A DNA stretch of 64,000 bases. It comes from Antarctobacter aquimaris (GTDB lineage: Bacteria; Pseudomonadota; Alphaproteobacteria; Rhodobacterales; Rhodobacteraceae). How positions within the stretch are numbered: position 1 is the stretch's first letter; every line of letters begins with the position of its first letter. The translations under genes and the position numbers were made by a program. Shown here one piece after another: positions 10,231 to 18,441 of the stretch. The stretch spans positions 310,001 through 374,000 of the forward strand of contig NZ_FXYF01000002.1 of the NCBI RefSeq assembly GCF_900184945.1. The letters run 5' to 3'. The notes below the pieces were generated by a model. It saw only the letters and a program-made list of their open reading frames with translations, was not told where the DNA came from and searched no databases.

Positions 10231-11787
10231 ATGACCGAACCCCTCGCCCGACCCCGCCTCCGCGCCGGCGGACGCGACGCCCGCCGCGCCCTGCGGGCGA
10301 TCCGCGACACCCGGATGCTGCCCGCCCTGAACCGCGCCCTGCCGGTGACAGAGCTGATGGACGGAGAACAGGTCGCGTTGATCGACGCGGCCTCGATGGA
10401 CATCCTCGAAGAGGTCGGGGTGGTGTTCCGCGATCCCATCGCGCTGGCCGACTGGCGCCGCGCCGGGGCGGATGTGCGCGGCGAACGCGTGCACCTCGAC
10501 CGCGGGCTGGTGCGCGACCTCATCGCCACCATCCCCGAGGATTTCACCTACCACGCGCGCAACCCGGTCAACAATCTGCCGCTGGGCGGGCGGCATTCGA
10601 TCTTTGTGCCGATGACCGGCGCGCCTTACCTGCGCGACCTCGACGACCGCCGCCGCACTCCCACGCTCGACGATCTCGCCATGTTCCACAAGCTGGCGCA
10701 CATGTCGCCCGCGCTGCACTCCACCGCGCATCACATCGTCGAACCCTACGACCACCCGATCAGCCAGCGCCACCTGCGCATCACCTATTCCTCGATGAAA
10801 CACTCGGACAAGACCTTCATGGGCATGACCACCAGCCCGAAGAACGCCGAAGACGTGATGGAAATGTGCGCCGTCCTCTTCGGGGCTGACTTCATGGAGG
10901 ACCATCCCGTCACCACCGGCAACTGCAACGGCAATTCACCGCTGGTCTGGGACGAGACGATGCTGGGCGCCATGCGCGCCTTTTGCCGCCGCAACCAGCC
11001 GGTGCTGTGCTCGCCCTTCGTGCTGGGCGGGGCGAACACCCCCGCCTCGGTCCCCGCCACCGTGGCGCAGCTGAACGCCGAGGCGCTGAGCGCGCTGGCC
11101 TATACGCAGGTCATTAGACGCGGCTGCCCGGCGATCTATGGCCATTACCTGTCGACCGTCTCGATGCGCTCAGGCGCGCCGATGGCGGGCACGCCAGAAA
11201 TCGGCCTGATGAACTTCCTCATTGGCCAGATGGCGCGCCACTACCGCGTGCCCTGGCGCACCTCGTCGCTGCTGGGCGGGGCCAAGACTTTCGACGCGCA
11301 GGCCGGCTATGAAAGCGCCACAACGCTGATGGCCACCCTGCATGCGGGCGCCCACTACATCTGGCATTCGGCCGGCTGGAACGAGGCCGGGATGCACTGT
11401 TCGGTGGCGAAATTCGTGGTCGACGCGGAACAATGCGCCATGGCCTACCGCATGGCCGAAGGGCCAAAATGGGACGTCTTCGACGCCGCCCTGGCGGCGG
11501 TGCGCGACGTCGGGCCAGGCGGGCACTACCTCGGCCACCCGCACACCCAGGACAATTTCCAGACCGCCTTCTTCATGCCCGAGCTTTTCGACAACAACTC
11601 GATCGAACAATGGGTGGCCGAAGGATCAAAGGAGATAACCGCCCGCGCGCTGGACCATGCGCGCAAACTGCTGGCCGAGTACCAGCAACCGGACCTGGAC
11701 CCCGCCACCGATGAGGCCCTGCTGGACTACATCGCCCGGCGCGAACGCCAGATCCCGGCCGCCGACGCCCTGAACCAGGAGTTCTGA
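10231..11787 (+). CDS. MttB-family (non-pyrrolysine) trimethylamine methyltransferase-like protein
   Basis: A 518-residue protein preceded by AGGAGG at a spacing of about 5. The frame shows the conserved MttB-family run, including EEVGVVFRDP, HLDRGLVRDLI, YEPYDHPISQRH-type and TGNCNGNSPLVW segments, GGAKTFDAQAGYES and DNNSIEQW. No in-frame amber codon occurs, so it is not the pyrrolysine TMA enzyme. The characterised non-Pyl relatives (such as MtgB) move a methyl from a quaternary amine such as glycine betaine to a corrinoid protein. No corrinoid protein is encoded nearby, so its acceptor is unclear. The neighbours are betaine demethylase, FAD amine oxidoreductase and regulators. Confidence 0.8.
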   Translation: MTEPLARPRLRAGGRDARRALRAIRDTRMLPALNRALPVTELMDGEQVALIDAASMDILEEVGVVFRDPIALADWRRAGADVRGERVHLDRGLVRDLIATIPEDFTYHARNPVNNLPLGGRHSIFVPMTGAPYLRDLDDRRRTPTLDDLAMFHKLAHMSPALHSTAHHIVEPYDHPISQRHLRITYSSMKHSDKTFMGMTTSPKNAEDVMEMCAVLFGADFMEDHPVTTGNCNGNSPLVWDETMLGAMRAFCRRNQPVLCSPFVLGGANTPASVPATVAQLNAEALSALAYTQVIRRGCPAIYGHYLSTVSMRSGAPMAGTPEIGLMNFLIGQMARHYRVPWRTSSLLGGAKTFDAQAGYESATTLMATLHAGAHYIWHSAGWNEAGMHCSVAKFVVDAEQCAMAYRMAEGPKWDVFDAALAAVRDVGPGGHYLGHPHTQDNFQTAFFMPELFDNNSIEQWVAEGSKEITARALDHARKLLAEYQQPDLDPATDEALLDYIARRERQIPAADALNQEF

Positions 11788-11817
11788 CACACACGGGCCG
11801 TGCGCGCGGCCTGCCTG

Positions 11818-11878
11818 CATCTTTGGTCCAACACTATCCCGGGGTGACGCGCATCGCGCGACGGGGGCAGCGCCCCCC
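11818..11878 (+). repeat. Intergenic hairpin repeat, copy B of 4
   Basis: Reads ctttggtccaacactatccc, then ggggtga, a middle stem cgcgc-atc-gcgcg and the terminal gggggcagcgccccc. It lies 31 bases after the MttB-family stop. Confidence 0.8.
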
Positions 11879-11947
11879 GCCCGAGGAGGACGCCGCAGGC
11901 GGACGACGAGACGACCTGCGCGCCGCAGGCGCACCGCCGTATTCCGG

Positions 11948-13282
11948 TCAGTCGTCCCGCGCCTTCCATTCGCGCCAGCGCAACACGGCGTTTGCGCCGA
12001 TCTGGCGAAACGGCTGCGGCGGCAATCGCTTCGGCGCAGCCTCGGCGGTGAAATGCCGGGTGATCGCGCTTTCGACCCCGCAGGCCAGTTCCGCCGCGCC
12101 GATCCCGGTCAGCGTGCCCCGCGCCGTGCCCAGGCCGTTCTGCACGCAACCGGAATACAGGCCGTCGTCCAGTTGACGCATCACCGCCACGCCGTTCAGC
12201 GTCAGGCAGAGGTGCCCCGCCCAGGCGTATTGCATCTTCATCCCCGCCAGCTGCGGAAACCGCTGGTCGAACTTGCGCTGCATCACCCGTCCCGCCCGCG
12301 CCACATCGCCCGGGCTGACGCGACACCCCGGGCGCAGCGTGGCACAGGTGCGCGTCACGATCCGGTTGCCGCCTTGTCCGCTGTCGATCCGGCGCACCGT
12401 GGTCCCCATCGGGTCCGAAGGCGTCACCCCCCAGCGGCTGCGTCCGCCCAGCTGGCGCAGGGCATCGGCCCCCAGCTCCGGCGTCATCACCGCGTAGAGG
12501 AACAGCTGCATCAGCCGCCCCTGCGCATAGCCAAAGCTTTCCAGATGCCCGTTCACCGTCAGGATCACCCGCCCTGCGCTGACCTTGCCCTTGGGCGTCG
12601 CCAGTTCCCAGGCCGCGCCCTTGCGGTCCAGCGCGGTGACCGGCGTGTCCTCGTGCAGGATCACCCCGTCGCGCCGCAGCCCCACCGCCAGACCGCGGAT
12701 ATACCCCGCCGGTTGCAGCATCACCGTCCCCGGCGTGTAGAGCCCCGATATGTAGTGCCGCGAGCCGGTCAGCTCGTACATCTGCTCCGGGTCCAGCATC
12801 TCGGACGCCTCGCCCAGCGTCTCCAGGTGCGCCGCGTAGCTGCGGTTGTGCGCCTCGGCGGCAGGGCTGGCCGCGCCGTTCACCTTGCCCACCGGGTCAA
12901 AGAAGTTCGGGTCGATGCCGTAATCCTCGACCGCCGCGCGCGCAAAAGCCTGCGCCTGCCGGTTGAGGGCGATCATCGCCCGGTCATCGCCCGCGCCGGC
13001 GTAGTCGTCCGAGGTCAGCTCGTGCGGCAGGTCGATCATGAAGCCCGAGTTGCGCCCGGCCGAGCCTTCGGCGATGCGCCCGGCCTCCAGCACCAGCACC
13101 CGCGCCGCCGGGTCCAGCTGGCGCAGCCGCCGCGCCGCCGACAGCCCGGCAAAGCCGCCGCCGACGATCACCACATCCGACGTGGTGTCACCCTCCAGCG
13201 GCACGGGCGCCGGTTGCGGCCCGAGGATCGCGTTCCACGCGGCCCGCCCCGGCAGGGCCGGCAGGCGGCGCACCAAACCCAT
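11948..13282 (-). CDS. FAD-dependent amine oxidoreductase (DAO family)
   Basis: A 444-residue protein starting at the ATG at 13282 (MGLVRRLP), 6 bases after GGAGGG, directly behind the DapA-like gene. The dinucleotide-binding motif is DVVIVGGGFAGLSAARRLR, about residues 36-54. It is followed by GRNSGFMIDLPHE, typical of the gamma-glutamylputrescine oxidase/sarcosine oxidase-like D-amino-acid oxidase superfamily. The C-terminal YAWAGHLCLTLNGV and QNGLGTARGTLTG contact FAD in relatives. It presumably oxidises a secondary or tertiary amine, giving an aldehyde or imine. It is the last gene of the GntR-DapA-FAD operon. The substrate is inferred only from context. Confidence 0.8.
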   Translation of the reverse strand: MGLVRRLPALPGRAAWNAILGPQPAPVPLEGDTTSDVVIVGGGFAGLSAARRLRQLDPAARVLVLEAGRIAEGSAGRNSGFMIDLPHELTSDDYAGAGDDRAMIALNRQAQAFARAAVEDYGIDPNFFDPVGKVNGAASPAAEAHNRSYAAHLETLGEASEMLDPEQMYELTGSRHYISGLYTPGTVMLQPAGYIRGLAVGLRRDGVILHEDTPVTALDRKGAAWELATPKGKVSAGRVILTVNGHLESFGYAQGRLMQLFLYAVMTPELGADALRQLGGRSRWGVTPSDPMGTTVRRIDSGQGGNRIVTRTCATLRPGCRVSPGDVARAGRVMQRKFDQRFPQLAGMKMQYAWAGHLCLTLNGVAVMRQLDDGLYSGCVQNGLGTARGTLTGIGAAELACGVESAITRHFTAEAAPKRLPPQPFRQIGANAVLRWREWKARDD

Positions 13283-13284
13283 GT

Positions 13285-14190
13285 TCAGCCCTCCGCCATG
13301 ATCTCGGCCACACGGGTCTTGAGCTCCCGCACGACCTCGTCCAATTGCCGGACTTCCTCCGGCTCCAGGCCCTGCAACGGCGGGCGCGGCGGCCCGGCGC
13401 GATAGCCGGCGATCTCGCAGCCCCGCTTGACGCACTGGATGAACTTGCCGCCCTGCTCCAGCACCCGCATCAGCGGCATCATCGCCGCCATGATGCGGCG
13501 GCCCTTGGCGTAGTCGCCCTCGACCGCGCAGGCCTGCCACAGCGCGATGTGCTCGGCGGGCAGGAAGTTGGACCCGGCGCAGACCCAGCTGCGCGCGCCC
13601 CAGGCGAAGAATTCCAGCGCCTGGTCGTCCATCCCGCAACTCAGCTGAATATTCGGGTAGTCGCAGGCCAGCAGGTGCACCCGGTTGATATCGCCCGAGC
13701 TTTCCTTGACCGCGCAGAAGTTGGCAGAGGCGCCGACGAGGTCGAGGAACTCGGCCCCCATGTTGACGCCCATCCGGCCCGGGTAGTTGTAGAGCATGAT
13801 CGGCAGGCCGGCGGCGCGGTCGATCGCCAGCGCGTTCAATGCGTTTTCCCGCTCCGTCGGCACCGCATAAGGCGGCGAGCCGACCAGCAGCGCGGCGGCA
13901 CCGATCTGCGCGGCATGTTCGGCCATGGCAATGCTGTCGGGCAAACGGATCGCCACCGTGCCGACGATCAGCGGCACCCGGCCCGCGATCACGTCGTGCG
14001 CGAACGTCGCCATCTCGCGGCGTTCGTCCATCGACTGGGCATAGTATTCGCCGGTCGAACCGCCGCTGATGATGCCGTGTACCCCGGCAGCGACCAGGTG
14101 CTCGATCTGCGCCGCCAGCGCGTCGCGGTCGATGCTGCCGTCCTCGCGGTGCGGGGTGATGACCGGGGTGTAGATACCTTCGAACTTCAT
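13285..14190 (-). CDS. DapA/N-acetylneuraminate lyase family protein
   Basis: A 301-residue TIM-barrel class I aldolase starting at the ATG at 14190, behind AAAGGAG and overlapping the GntR stop as ATGA. Visible are the substrate-binding ISGGSTGEYYAQS, the catalytic tyrosine segment LPIMLYNYPGRMG and the Schiff-base lysine in CAVKESSGD. Family members cleave or condense pyruvate with an aldehyde. Grouping with an FAD amine oxidase and a catabolic GntR regulator argues for a catabolic aldolase/dehydratase rather than lysine synthesis. The exact reaction is unknown. Confidence 0.82.
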   Translation of the reverse strand: MKFEGIYTPVITPHREDGSIDRDALAAQIEHLVAAGVHGIISGGSTGEYYAQSMDERREMATFAHDVIAGRVPLIVGTVAIRLPDSIAMAEHAAQIGAAALLVGSPPYAVPTERENALNALAIDRAAGLPIMLYNYPGRMGVNMGAEFLDLVGASANFCAVKESSGDINRVHLLACDYPNIQLSCGMDDQALEFFAWGARSWVCAGSNFLPAEHIALWQACAVEGDYAKGRRIMAAMMPLMRVLEQGGKFIQCVKRGCEIAGYRAGPPRPPLQGLEPEEVRQLDEVVRELKTRVAEIMAEG

Positions 14191-14909
14191 GGGGCTCCTT
14201 TCTGCGACACCGCGCCCGGCGCATGGCCAAGCGGGATCTGCATGCCTTCGGGGGTGGCGAAACTTTCGATCTCGGCGCGGGACAGCTCCCAATGCGCGAC
14301 GGCCAGCGCGGCGGCGGCATCGGCGTCCCCGGCCTCGATCAGCGCGATGAACCGGTCGTGGTGGTCGGCGGCCACTTCGCGCTGTCGCGCCAGGGCCGCG
14401 TTGCGCGGGTTGTAAAAGGTCATGCTGATGCGGGTGTGGTCGATCAGCAGACGGCGCAGGCTGGGCATCAGGTATTCGTTGTCGGCCATCTCGCCGATCA
14501 GCGCGTGAAAGCGTTCGTTCAGCAGAGCGCGTTCCGCGGTGTGGCCCGCGCGGATCGCCTTGCGGAACAGCAGTTGGGTGTCCTTCAGCCGCATGATCTG
14601 CGCGGGCCGGGCGTTCTGCGCCGCCAGCCGCGCCACGGCGGCATAGATCATCGGGGCGGCGACGAAAAAGTTGCGCAGCGTCTTGTGCGTCATCGGCGCG
14701 ACCTGCGCGCCCCGGTTCTGATGCAGGACGACATAGCCTTCGCCCGCCAGCTGGTTCAGCACCTCGCGCAGCGGCGGGCGCGACATGGCGTAGGTCTCGG
14801 CCAACGCCACCTCGTCGAGGTAGACGCCCGGCTCCAGCGCCTGGGTCAGGATGCGGCGGCGCAGGTCGTCAAGGCAGCGCGCCTTGCGGCTTTGCGGTCC
14901 TTCGGTCAT
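14187..14909 (-). CDS. GntR family transcriptional regulator (FCD-type)
   Basis: A 240-residue protein starting at the ATG at 14909 (MTEGPQSRK) behind AAAGGGGGG. The N-terminal winged helix is LDDLRRRILTQALEPGVYLDE...RPPLREVLNQLAGEGYV; the C-terminal helical domain carries the acidic/His pattern of FCD regulators (ERFHALIGEM, DHHDRFIALIEAGD). It heads the operon with the DapA-like and FAD genes and probably represses it, with release by a pathway intermediate. It is divergent from the GbdR-like gene. Confidence 0.85.
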   Translation of the reverse strand: MTEGPQSRKARCLDDLRRRILTQALEPGVYLDEVALAETYAMSRPPLREVLNQLAGEGYVVLHQNRGAQVAPMTHKTLRNFFVAAPMIYAAVARLAAQNARPAQIMRLKDTQLLFRKAIRAGHTAERALLNERFHALIGEMADNEYLMPSLRRLLIDHTRISMTFYNPRNAALARQREVAADHHDRFIALIEAGDADAAAALAVAHWELSRAEIESFATPEGMQIPLGHAPGAVSQKGAP

Positions 14910-14950
14910 CTGGCCCCCCTTTCCGATGCGAGGCGGCGAGTCGCCACCCC

Positions 14951-14997
14951 TGTCTACGGCGCGTTGTAGTCCGAGAAAAGACATATTGTCTACACGT
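14951..14997. promoter_or_regulatory. Candidate operator region between GntR and AraC-type genes
   Basis: TGTCTAC occurs twice, at 14951-14957 and 14987-14993; the second lies in the AT-rich ACATATTGTCTACACG. Direct repeats of this kind in a divergent spacer fit binding of one of the two flanking regulators. Proposed on position and repetition only. Confidence 0.35.
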
Positions 14998-15040
14998 AAG
15001 TTTCGTGCTTTCTGGAGGTGTACCCGGAGCCCCCCACACC

Positions 15041-15994
15041 ATGACCACACCGCAGCATTTCGTCTTTGCCCTGGTCGAGGATTTCACCCACATCGCCTTT
15101 GCCTGCGCGGTGGACCCGCTGCGCATCGCCAACCTCGTCAGCGGCAAGACGCTGTACCAATGGTCCTATGCCTCGCTCGACGGAGCGACCGGGCGCAGTT
15201 CGGACGGCACGCAGGTCGTGACCCACCACCGGTTCGACGCCCTGCCCGCCTGTGACCGGCTGTTTGTCCTGTCCGGCATCGACATGGAGAAAAAGGACCA
15301 CCGCGTGCTGATCGCGGCGCTGCGGCGGCTGGACCGGCACGGCGGCGCCGGGATCGGCGCGCTGTGTTCCGGGGCACATGTGCTGGCGCTGGCCGGGCTG
15401 CTGAACGGGCGGCGGGCGGCCACGCACTGGGACTACCACGACAGCTTTACCGAGGAGTTCCCCGAGGTGAACCTGGTGCGCAACGTCTTTGTGGCGGACG
15501 AGAAATACATCACCGCTTCGGGTGGGACGGCCACCGCCGACCTGATGCTGCACCTGATCGAACGCGACCACGGCTACGACCTGTCGGTCGCGGTGGCCGA
15601 CCAGATGGTCTACAACGCGGTGCGCGACGCGACATCGGCGCAGAAGGTTTCGCTCCAGTCGCGCAGCGGGATGCGCAATGCCCACCTCGCCCGCGCCATC
15701 GGAATGATGCGCGAGCACCTGGATTGCCGCCTGTCGCCCTCCGAGATCGCCGCCGACCTGGGCATTTCCGCGCGGCAGTTGGAGCGGCTGTTTGGCAAGT
15801 ACCTCAACACCTCGCCCAAGAAATACTTCATGGAAATGCGGCTGGACCGGGCGCGCCACCTGCTGTTGCAGACCGAGATGTCGGTGATCGACGTGGCCTT
15901 TGCCTGCGGCTTTGAAAGCCCCGGGCATTTCGCGCGCGTCTACCGCACCGCCTTTGGCGTCACGCCGATGATGCAGCGTGGGCGGCTGAGCTGA
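15041..15994 (+). CDS. GlxA/GbdR-type AraC family transcriptional regulator
   Basis: A 317-residue protein starting at the ATG at 15041 (MTTPQHF); the ribosome site is weak. The N-terminal half is a DJ-1/glutamine-amidotransferase-like sensor domain (FALVEDFTHIAFACAVDPLR, nucleophile-elbow segment IGALCSGAHVLA). The C-terminal half has two AraC helix-turn-helix motifs: LSPSEIAADLGISARQLERLF and VIDVAFACGFESPGHFARVYR. This architecture is that of GbdR, CdhR and ArgR, activators of glycine betaine and carnitine catabolism, which suits the GbcAB and MttB-like neighbours. The ligand is inferred. Confidence 0.85.
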   Translation: MTTPQHFVFALVEDFTHIAFACAVDPLRIANLVSGKTLYQWSYASLDGATGRSSDGTQVVTHHRFDALPACDRLFVLSGIDMEKKDHRVLIAALRRLDRHGGAGIGALCSGAHVLALAGLLNGRRAATHWDYHDSFTEEFPEVNLVRNVFVADEKYITASGGTATADLMLHLIERDHGYDLSVAVADQMVYNAVRDATSAQKVSLQSRSGMRNAHLARAIGMMREHLDCRLSPSEIAADLGISARQLERLFGKYLNTSPKKYFMEMRLDRARHLLLQTEMSVIDVAFACGFESPGHFARVYRTAFGVTPMMQRGRLS

Positions 15995-16003
15995 CCCGGC
16001 CGC

Positions 16004-16663
16004 TCAGTCCGCGTCGGGGGGACTGAACAGGGAAAGGACGCGGTCATGGTCCCGCGCCCGCACCAGCAGCAGCAGCCGGTCACCCGGTCGCAGCTCTGTC
16101 TCCGGGTCCAACATCACTTCTTCCTCGCCCCGGATGCGGGCCAGCGGCCGGGCGCGGTCCGGCAGGCCGAGGTCCGAGCAGACCCGCGCCTCTGCCGCCT
16201 CGGGCAGCGTCACCACCAACAGCCGCAGGTCGTTTCCCAGCACGTCACCCGCCGACACCCGGTCATGCCGTTCCAGCCCGTCCACCAGCGCGCGGGCAAA
16301 GCTTTCGTGCGGGGTGATCGTCTCGCCCAGGTCCAGCTGGTCGATGATCGGGCGCAGCTCGGTCCGGGTCAGCTGGGTGATGACGCGCGGATAGCCGACC
16401 GAGCGCGCGACAGCGGCGGCCAGGATGTTGACGTTGTCGGTGTCGGTCAGCGCGACAAAGGCATCGGCGCCGTCGCCAAAGGCCTCGGTCAGGGTGCCCG
16501 GCAGGCTGCCGTCGCCGTGGATCATGCCGCAGTCCAGCGTCTCGGCCAGCGCGTCCAGGCGGGCGCGGTCCTGTTCGATCAGCACCACCTCGTGCCCCCG
16601 CTCGATCAGCTGGCGGATGGTGGCGATGGCAAAGGTGGAGGCGCCCAGTACGGTCACGCGCAT
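16004..16663 (-). CDS. trkA: TrkA-like K+ channel regulatory subunit
   Basis: A 219-residue cytoplasmic protein with one RCK unit. The N-terminal Rossmann domain reads VTVLGASTFAIATIRQLIERG; the C-terminal TrkA_C domain ends ELRPGDRLLLLVRARD. It has the size of KtrA/single-RCK TrkA rather than E. coli TrkA (two RCK units). It gates the membrane subunit encoded just upstream in response to NAD(H) or nucleotides. Its ATG at 16663 lies 6 bases after the TrkH stop, with AAAGGA inside the end of the trkH gene. Confidence 0.88.
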   Translation of the reverse strand: MRVTVLGASTFAIATIRQLIERGHEVVLIEQDRARLDALAETLDCGMIHGDGSLPGTLTEAFGDGADAFVALTDTDNVNILAAAVARSVGYPRVITQLTRTELRPIIDQLDLGETITPHESFARALVDGLERHDRVSAGDVLGNDLRLLVVTLPEAAEARVCSDLGLPDRARPLARIRGEEEVMLDPETELRPGDRLLLLVRARDHDRVLSLFSPPDAD

Positions 16664-16669
16664 GTCGGG

Positions 16670-18133
16670 TCAGTCCTTTCTGATCCAGGTCGACGGGAAG
16701 GCCAGCACCAGCAGGCCGAAGAATTCGACCCGGCCCAGCAGCATGGCGCAGATGGTCAGCGCCTTCAGGTCCGGCGGCAGGTCCGGCCCGATGACGCCGG
16801 TCCCCGCGCCCACGGTGGACAGCGCGGCGGTGATGTCGAACAGCGACTCCGCCGCGGGCAAGCCGTGCAGGGCAAAGGCGATCCACAGCGCCAGCGCGCT
16901 GAGAAGATAGACCACCGTCAGCGCCACGGCGAAAGTCACGCGCGGCTCCTCGACCAGCTCGCCGTCCTGCCGCAGGTAGAACACCGCCCGCGCCGGCCCG
17001 AGCAGGCGGCGGATCACCAGCAGGACGGTGCCCAGCAGCAGGCGCACCCGCTCGATCTTGAGCCCCCCGGCGGTCGAGCCCGCCTGCCCGCCCACCATCA
17101 TCAACGCGATCAGCAGGATCAGCAGCGGGGGTGCGGCGGGGAGCGGCGCGACGGTAAAGCCGGTGGTCGATTGCAGGCTGAGCGTGTTCAGCGCGACGCC
17201 CCACAGCGCCCCCGTTGTGCGCGCGCCCGACAGCGCGGCCAGCAGCAGCGCCGTGGCCACACCGGCCAGCACAAAGACCAGCGCGGGTTTCAGCCCCGTC
17301 GCGCGCATCGCGGCGCCCGTTCCGTGGCGGTGCGCCAGCACGGGCAGCGCCAGCGACAGCCCGCCCAGCGCGGACAGCCCGACGATCCAGCCCTGCGCGG
17401 CCACGGAATAGGAGGCCAGGCTGTCGCCCCGGGGCGCCATGCCCCCGGTCGACACCGCCGCCAGGGCCAGCAGCGGCCCCTCTGCCGTGCCCGGGATCAG
17501 CACGACGGCCCCCGCCACGCCGACGAGGGTCAGCACCGCGTAGGCCAGCAACAGCGCGCGCGCATGTCGCCGCACCGAGGTCCCCTGCGGTTCCTCGCCA
17601 AAGTCGGCGGTGCCCAGCGCGCGCGACACCGGCCCGCGCCCCATCAGGAAGGCCAGCGCCGCCACCGCGATCACCAGCCCGCCGCACCACTGGCTCCAGG
17701 CGCGCAACACGTGCCCGGCAAGCGGCAGCGCCTCAGGCGCGGCGATCATGCTGAAGCCGGTGGTGGTCAGCGCCGAGGTCGCTTCGAACAACGCGTCCAG
17801 CGGGCCGAGGTCCAGCGCCATGAAGGCGGGCGCGGTCAGCAGGATGCCCAGCACGAAGACCATGACCACCGACAGCACCGCCTCGGACCGGCGCACCGCG
17901 GGCGGCGGCGCCACGCGTCGCCCGACCGCCGTGGCCAGCAGCGCCAGCGCCGCCGCAGCGCCCAGCGACAGGGTCAGCCTGGCCTGCCCCTCCAGAGCGG
18001 CCACGGCCAGCGGCGGCACCAGCAGCACGGCAAAAGCCCCCGCCTCGCGCAGCAGGATGCGGCCGATCACCGGCCAGCGCGGGTGATGCAGCGCCGAGGT
18101 CTGTCCGGCGGCGGATTTGTGTGACAGGGCCAT
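16670..18133 (-). CDS. trkH: TrkH-like potassium uptake membrane protein
   Basis: A 487-residue, strongly hydrophobic protein with about ten membrane spans. Selectivity-filter-like glycine loops are visible, including STGGMAPRGD, SLQSTTGFTVAP and GGQAGSTAGGLK. It forms the pore for K+ uptake driven by the membrane potential or Na+/H+. The start is taken at the ATG at 18133 (MALSHK); the ribosome site there is poor. It follows the ACP gene by 62 bases in the same direction, so it could be co-transcribed with the dehydrogenase operon. Confidence 0.85.
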   Translation of the reverse strand: MALSHKSAAGQTSALHHPRWPVIGRILLREAGAFAVLLVPPLAVAALEGQARLTLSLGAAAALALLATAVGRRVAPPPAVRRSEAVLSVVMVFVLGILLTAPAFMALDLGPLDALFEATSALTTTGFSMIAAPEALPLAGHVLRAWSQWCGGLVIAVAALAFLMGRGPVSRALGTADFGEEPQGTSVRRHARALLLAYAVLTLVGVAGAVVLIPGTAEGPLLALAAVSTGGMAPRGDSLASYSVAAQGWIVGLSALGGLSLALPVLAHRHGTGAAMRATGLKPALVFVLAGVATALLLAALSGARTTGALWGVALNTLSLQSTTGFTVAPLPAAPPLLILLIALMMVGGQAGSTAGGLKIERVRLLLGTVLLVIRRLLGPARAVFYLRQDGELVEEPRVTFAVALTVVYLLSALALWIAFALHGLPAAESLFDITAALSTVGAGTGVIGPDLPPDLKALTICAMLLGRVEFFGLLVLAFPSTWIRKD

Positions 18134-18195
18134 GAGATTCCCGGATCTGCGCGGCGCGCTGACCGGAATGGCCGCGCGCTCTGCCGCCCACAACG

Positions 18196-18441
18196 TCAGC
18201 CGAGCCGTTCCGCCAGGTAGGCCACCGCCTTGTCCGTCGTTTCGATCCGGGGGTAATCGCGTTCGGGAATGTCCACGCCCAGCCGCTTGTGCAGCGCGGC
18301 CACCAGGTTCAGCACGTCCATCGAGTCAAGCTCGAGGTCGTCCTGGATATGGTCGCCGCCGCCGATGGTGGCGGCATTGAGATCGGGCGCGACGCGGGTG
18401 ATCTCTTCGAGAAAGGCGCGTCTGAGGTCGTCTTGGGTCAT
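18196..18441 (-). CDS. Acyl carrier protein within 2-oxoacid dehydrogenase operon
   Basis: An 81-residue acidic protein with the phosphopantetheine site DLELDSMDVLNL (Ser40) and a typical four-helix ACP length. It is not the fatty-acid ACP by context, since no fab genes are near. Its ATG overlaps the E2 stop (ATGA), so it is translated with the dehydrogenase. The reader should note the oddity: a carrier that holds acyl groups as thioesters is coupled to an enzyme that makes acyl thioesters on lipoate. What transferase loads or unloads it is not visible. Confidence 0.88.
   Translation of the reverse strand: MTQDDLRRAFLEEITRVAPDLNAATIGGGDHIQDDLELDSMDVLNLVAALHKRLGVDIPERDYPRIETTDKAVAYLAERLG

Noticed and set aside
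10231-11787. Pyrrolysine-containing trimethylamine methyltransferase
   Set aside because: No in-frame TAG is read through and no pyl genes are present, so it belongs to the non-pyrrolysine branch.
16046-18124. A 692-codon rightward open frame
   Set aside because: Antisense to trkA and trkH, with low-complexity Gln/Arg/His translation and no motif.
18196-18441. Housekeeping fatty-acid ACP (AcpP)
   Set aside because: No fabD/fabG/fabF neighbours, and translational coupling to the dehydrogenase E2 points to a dedicated carrier.
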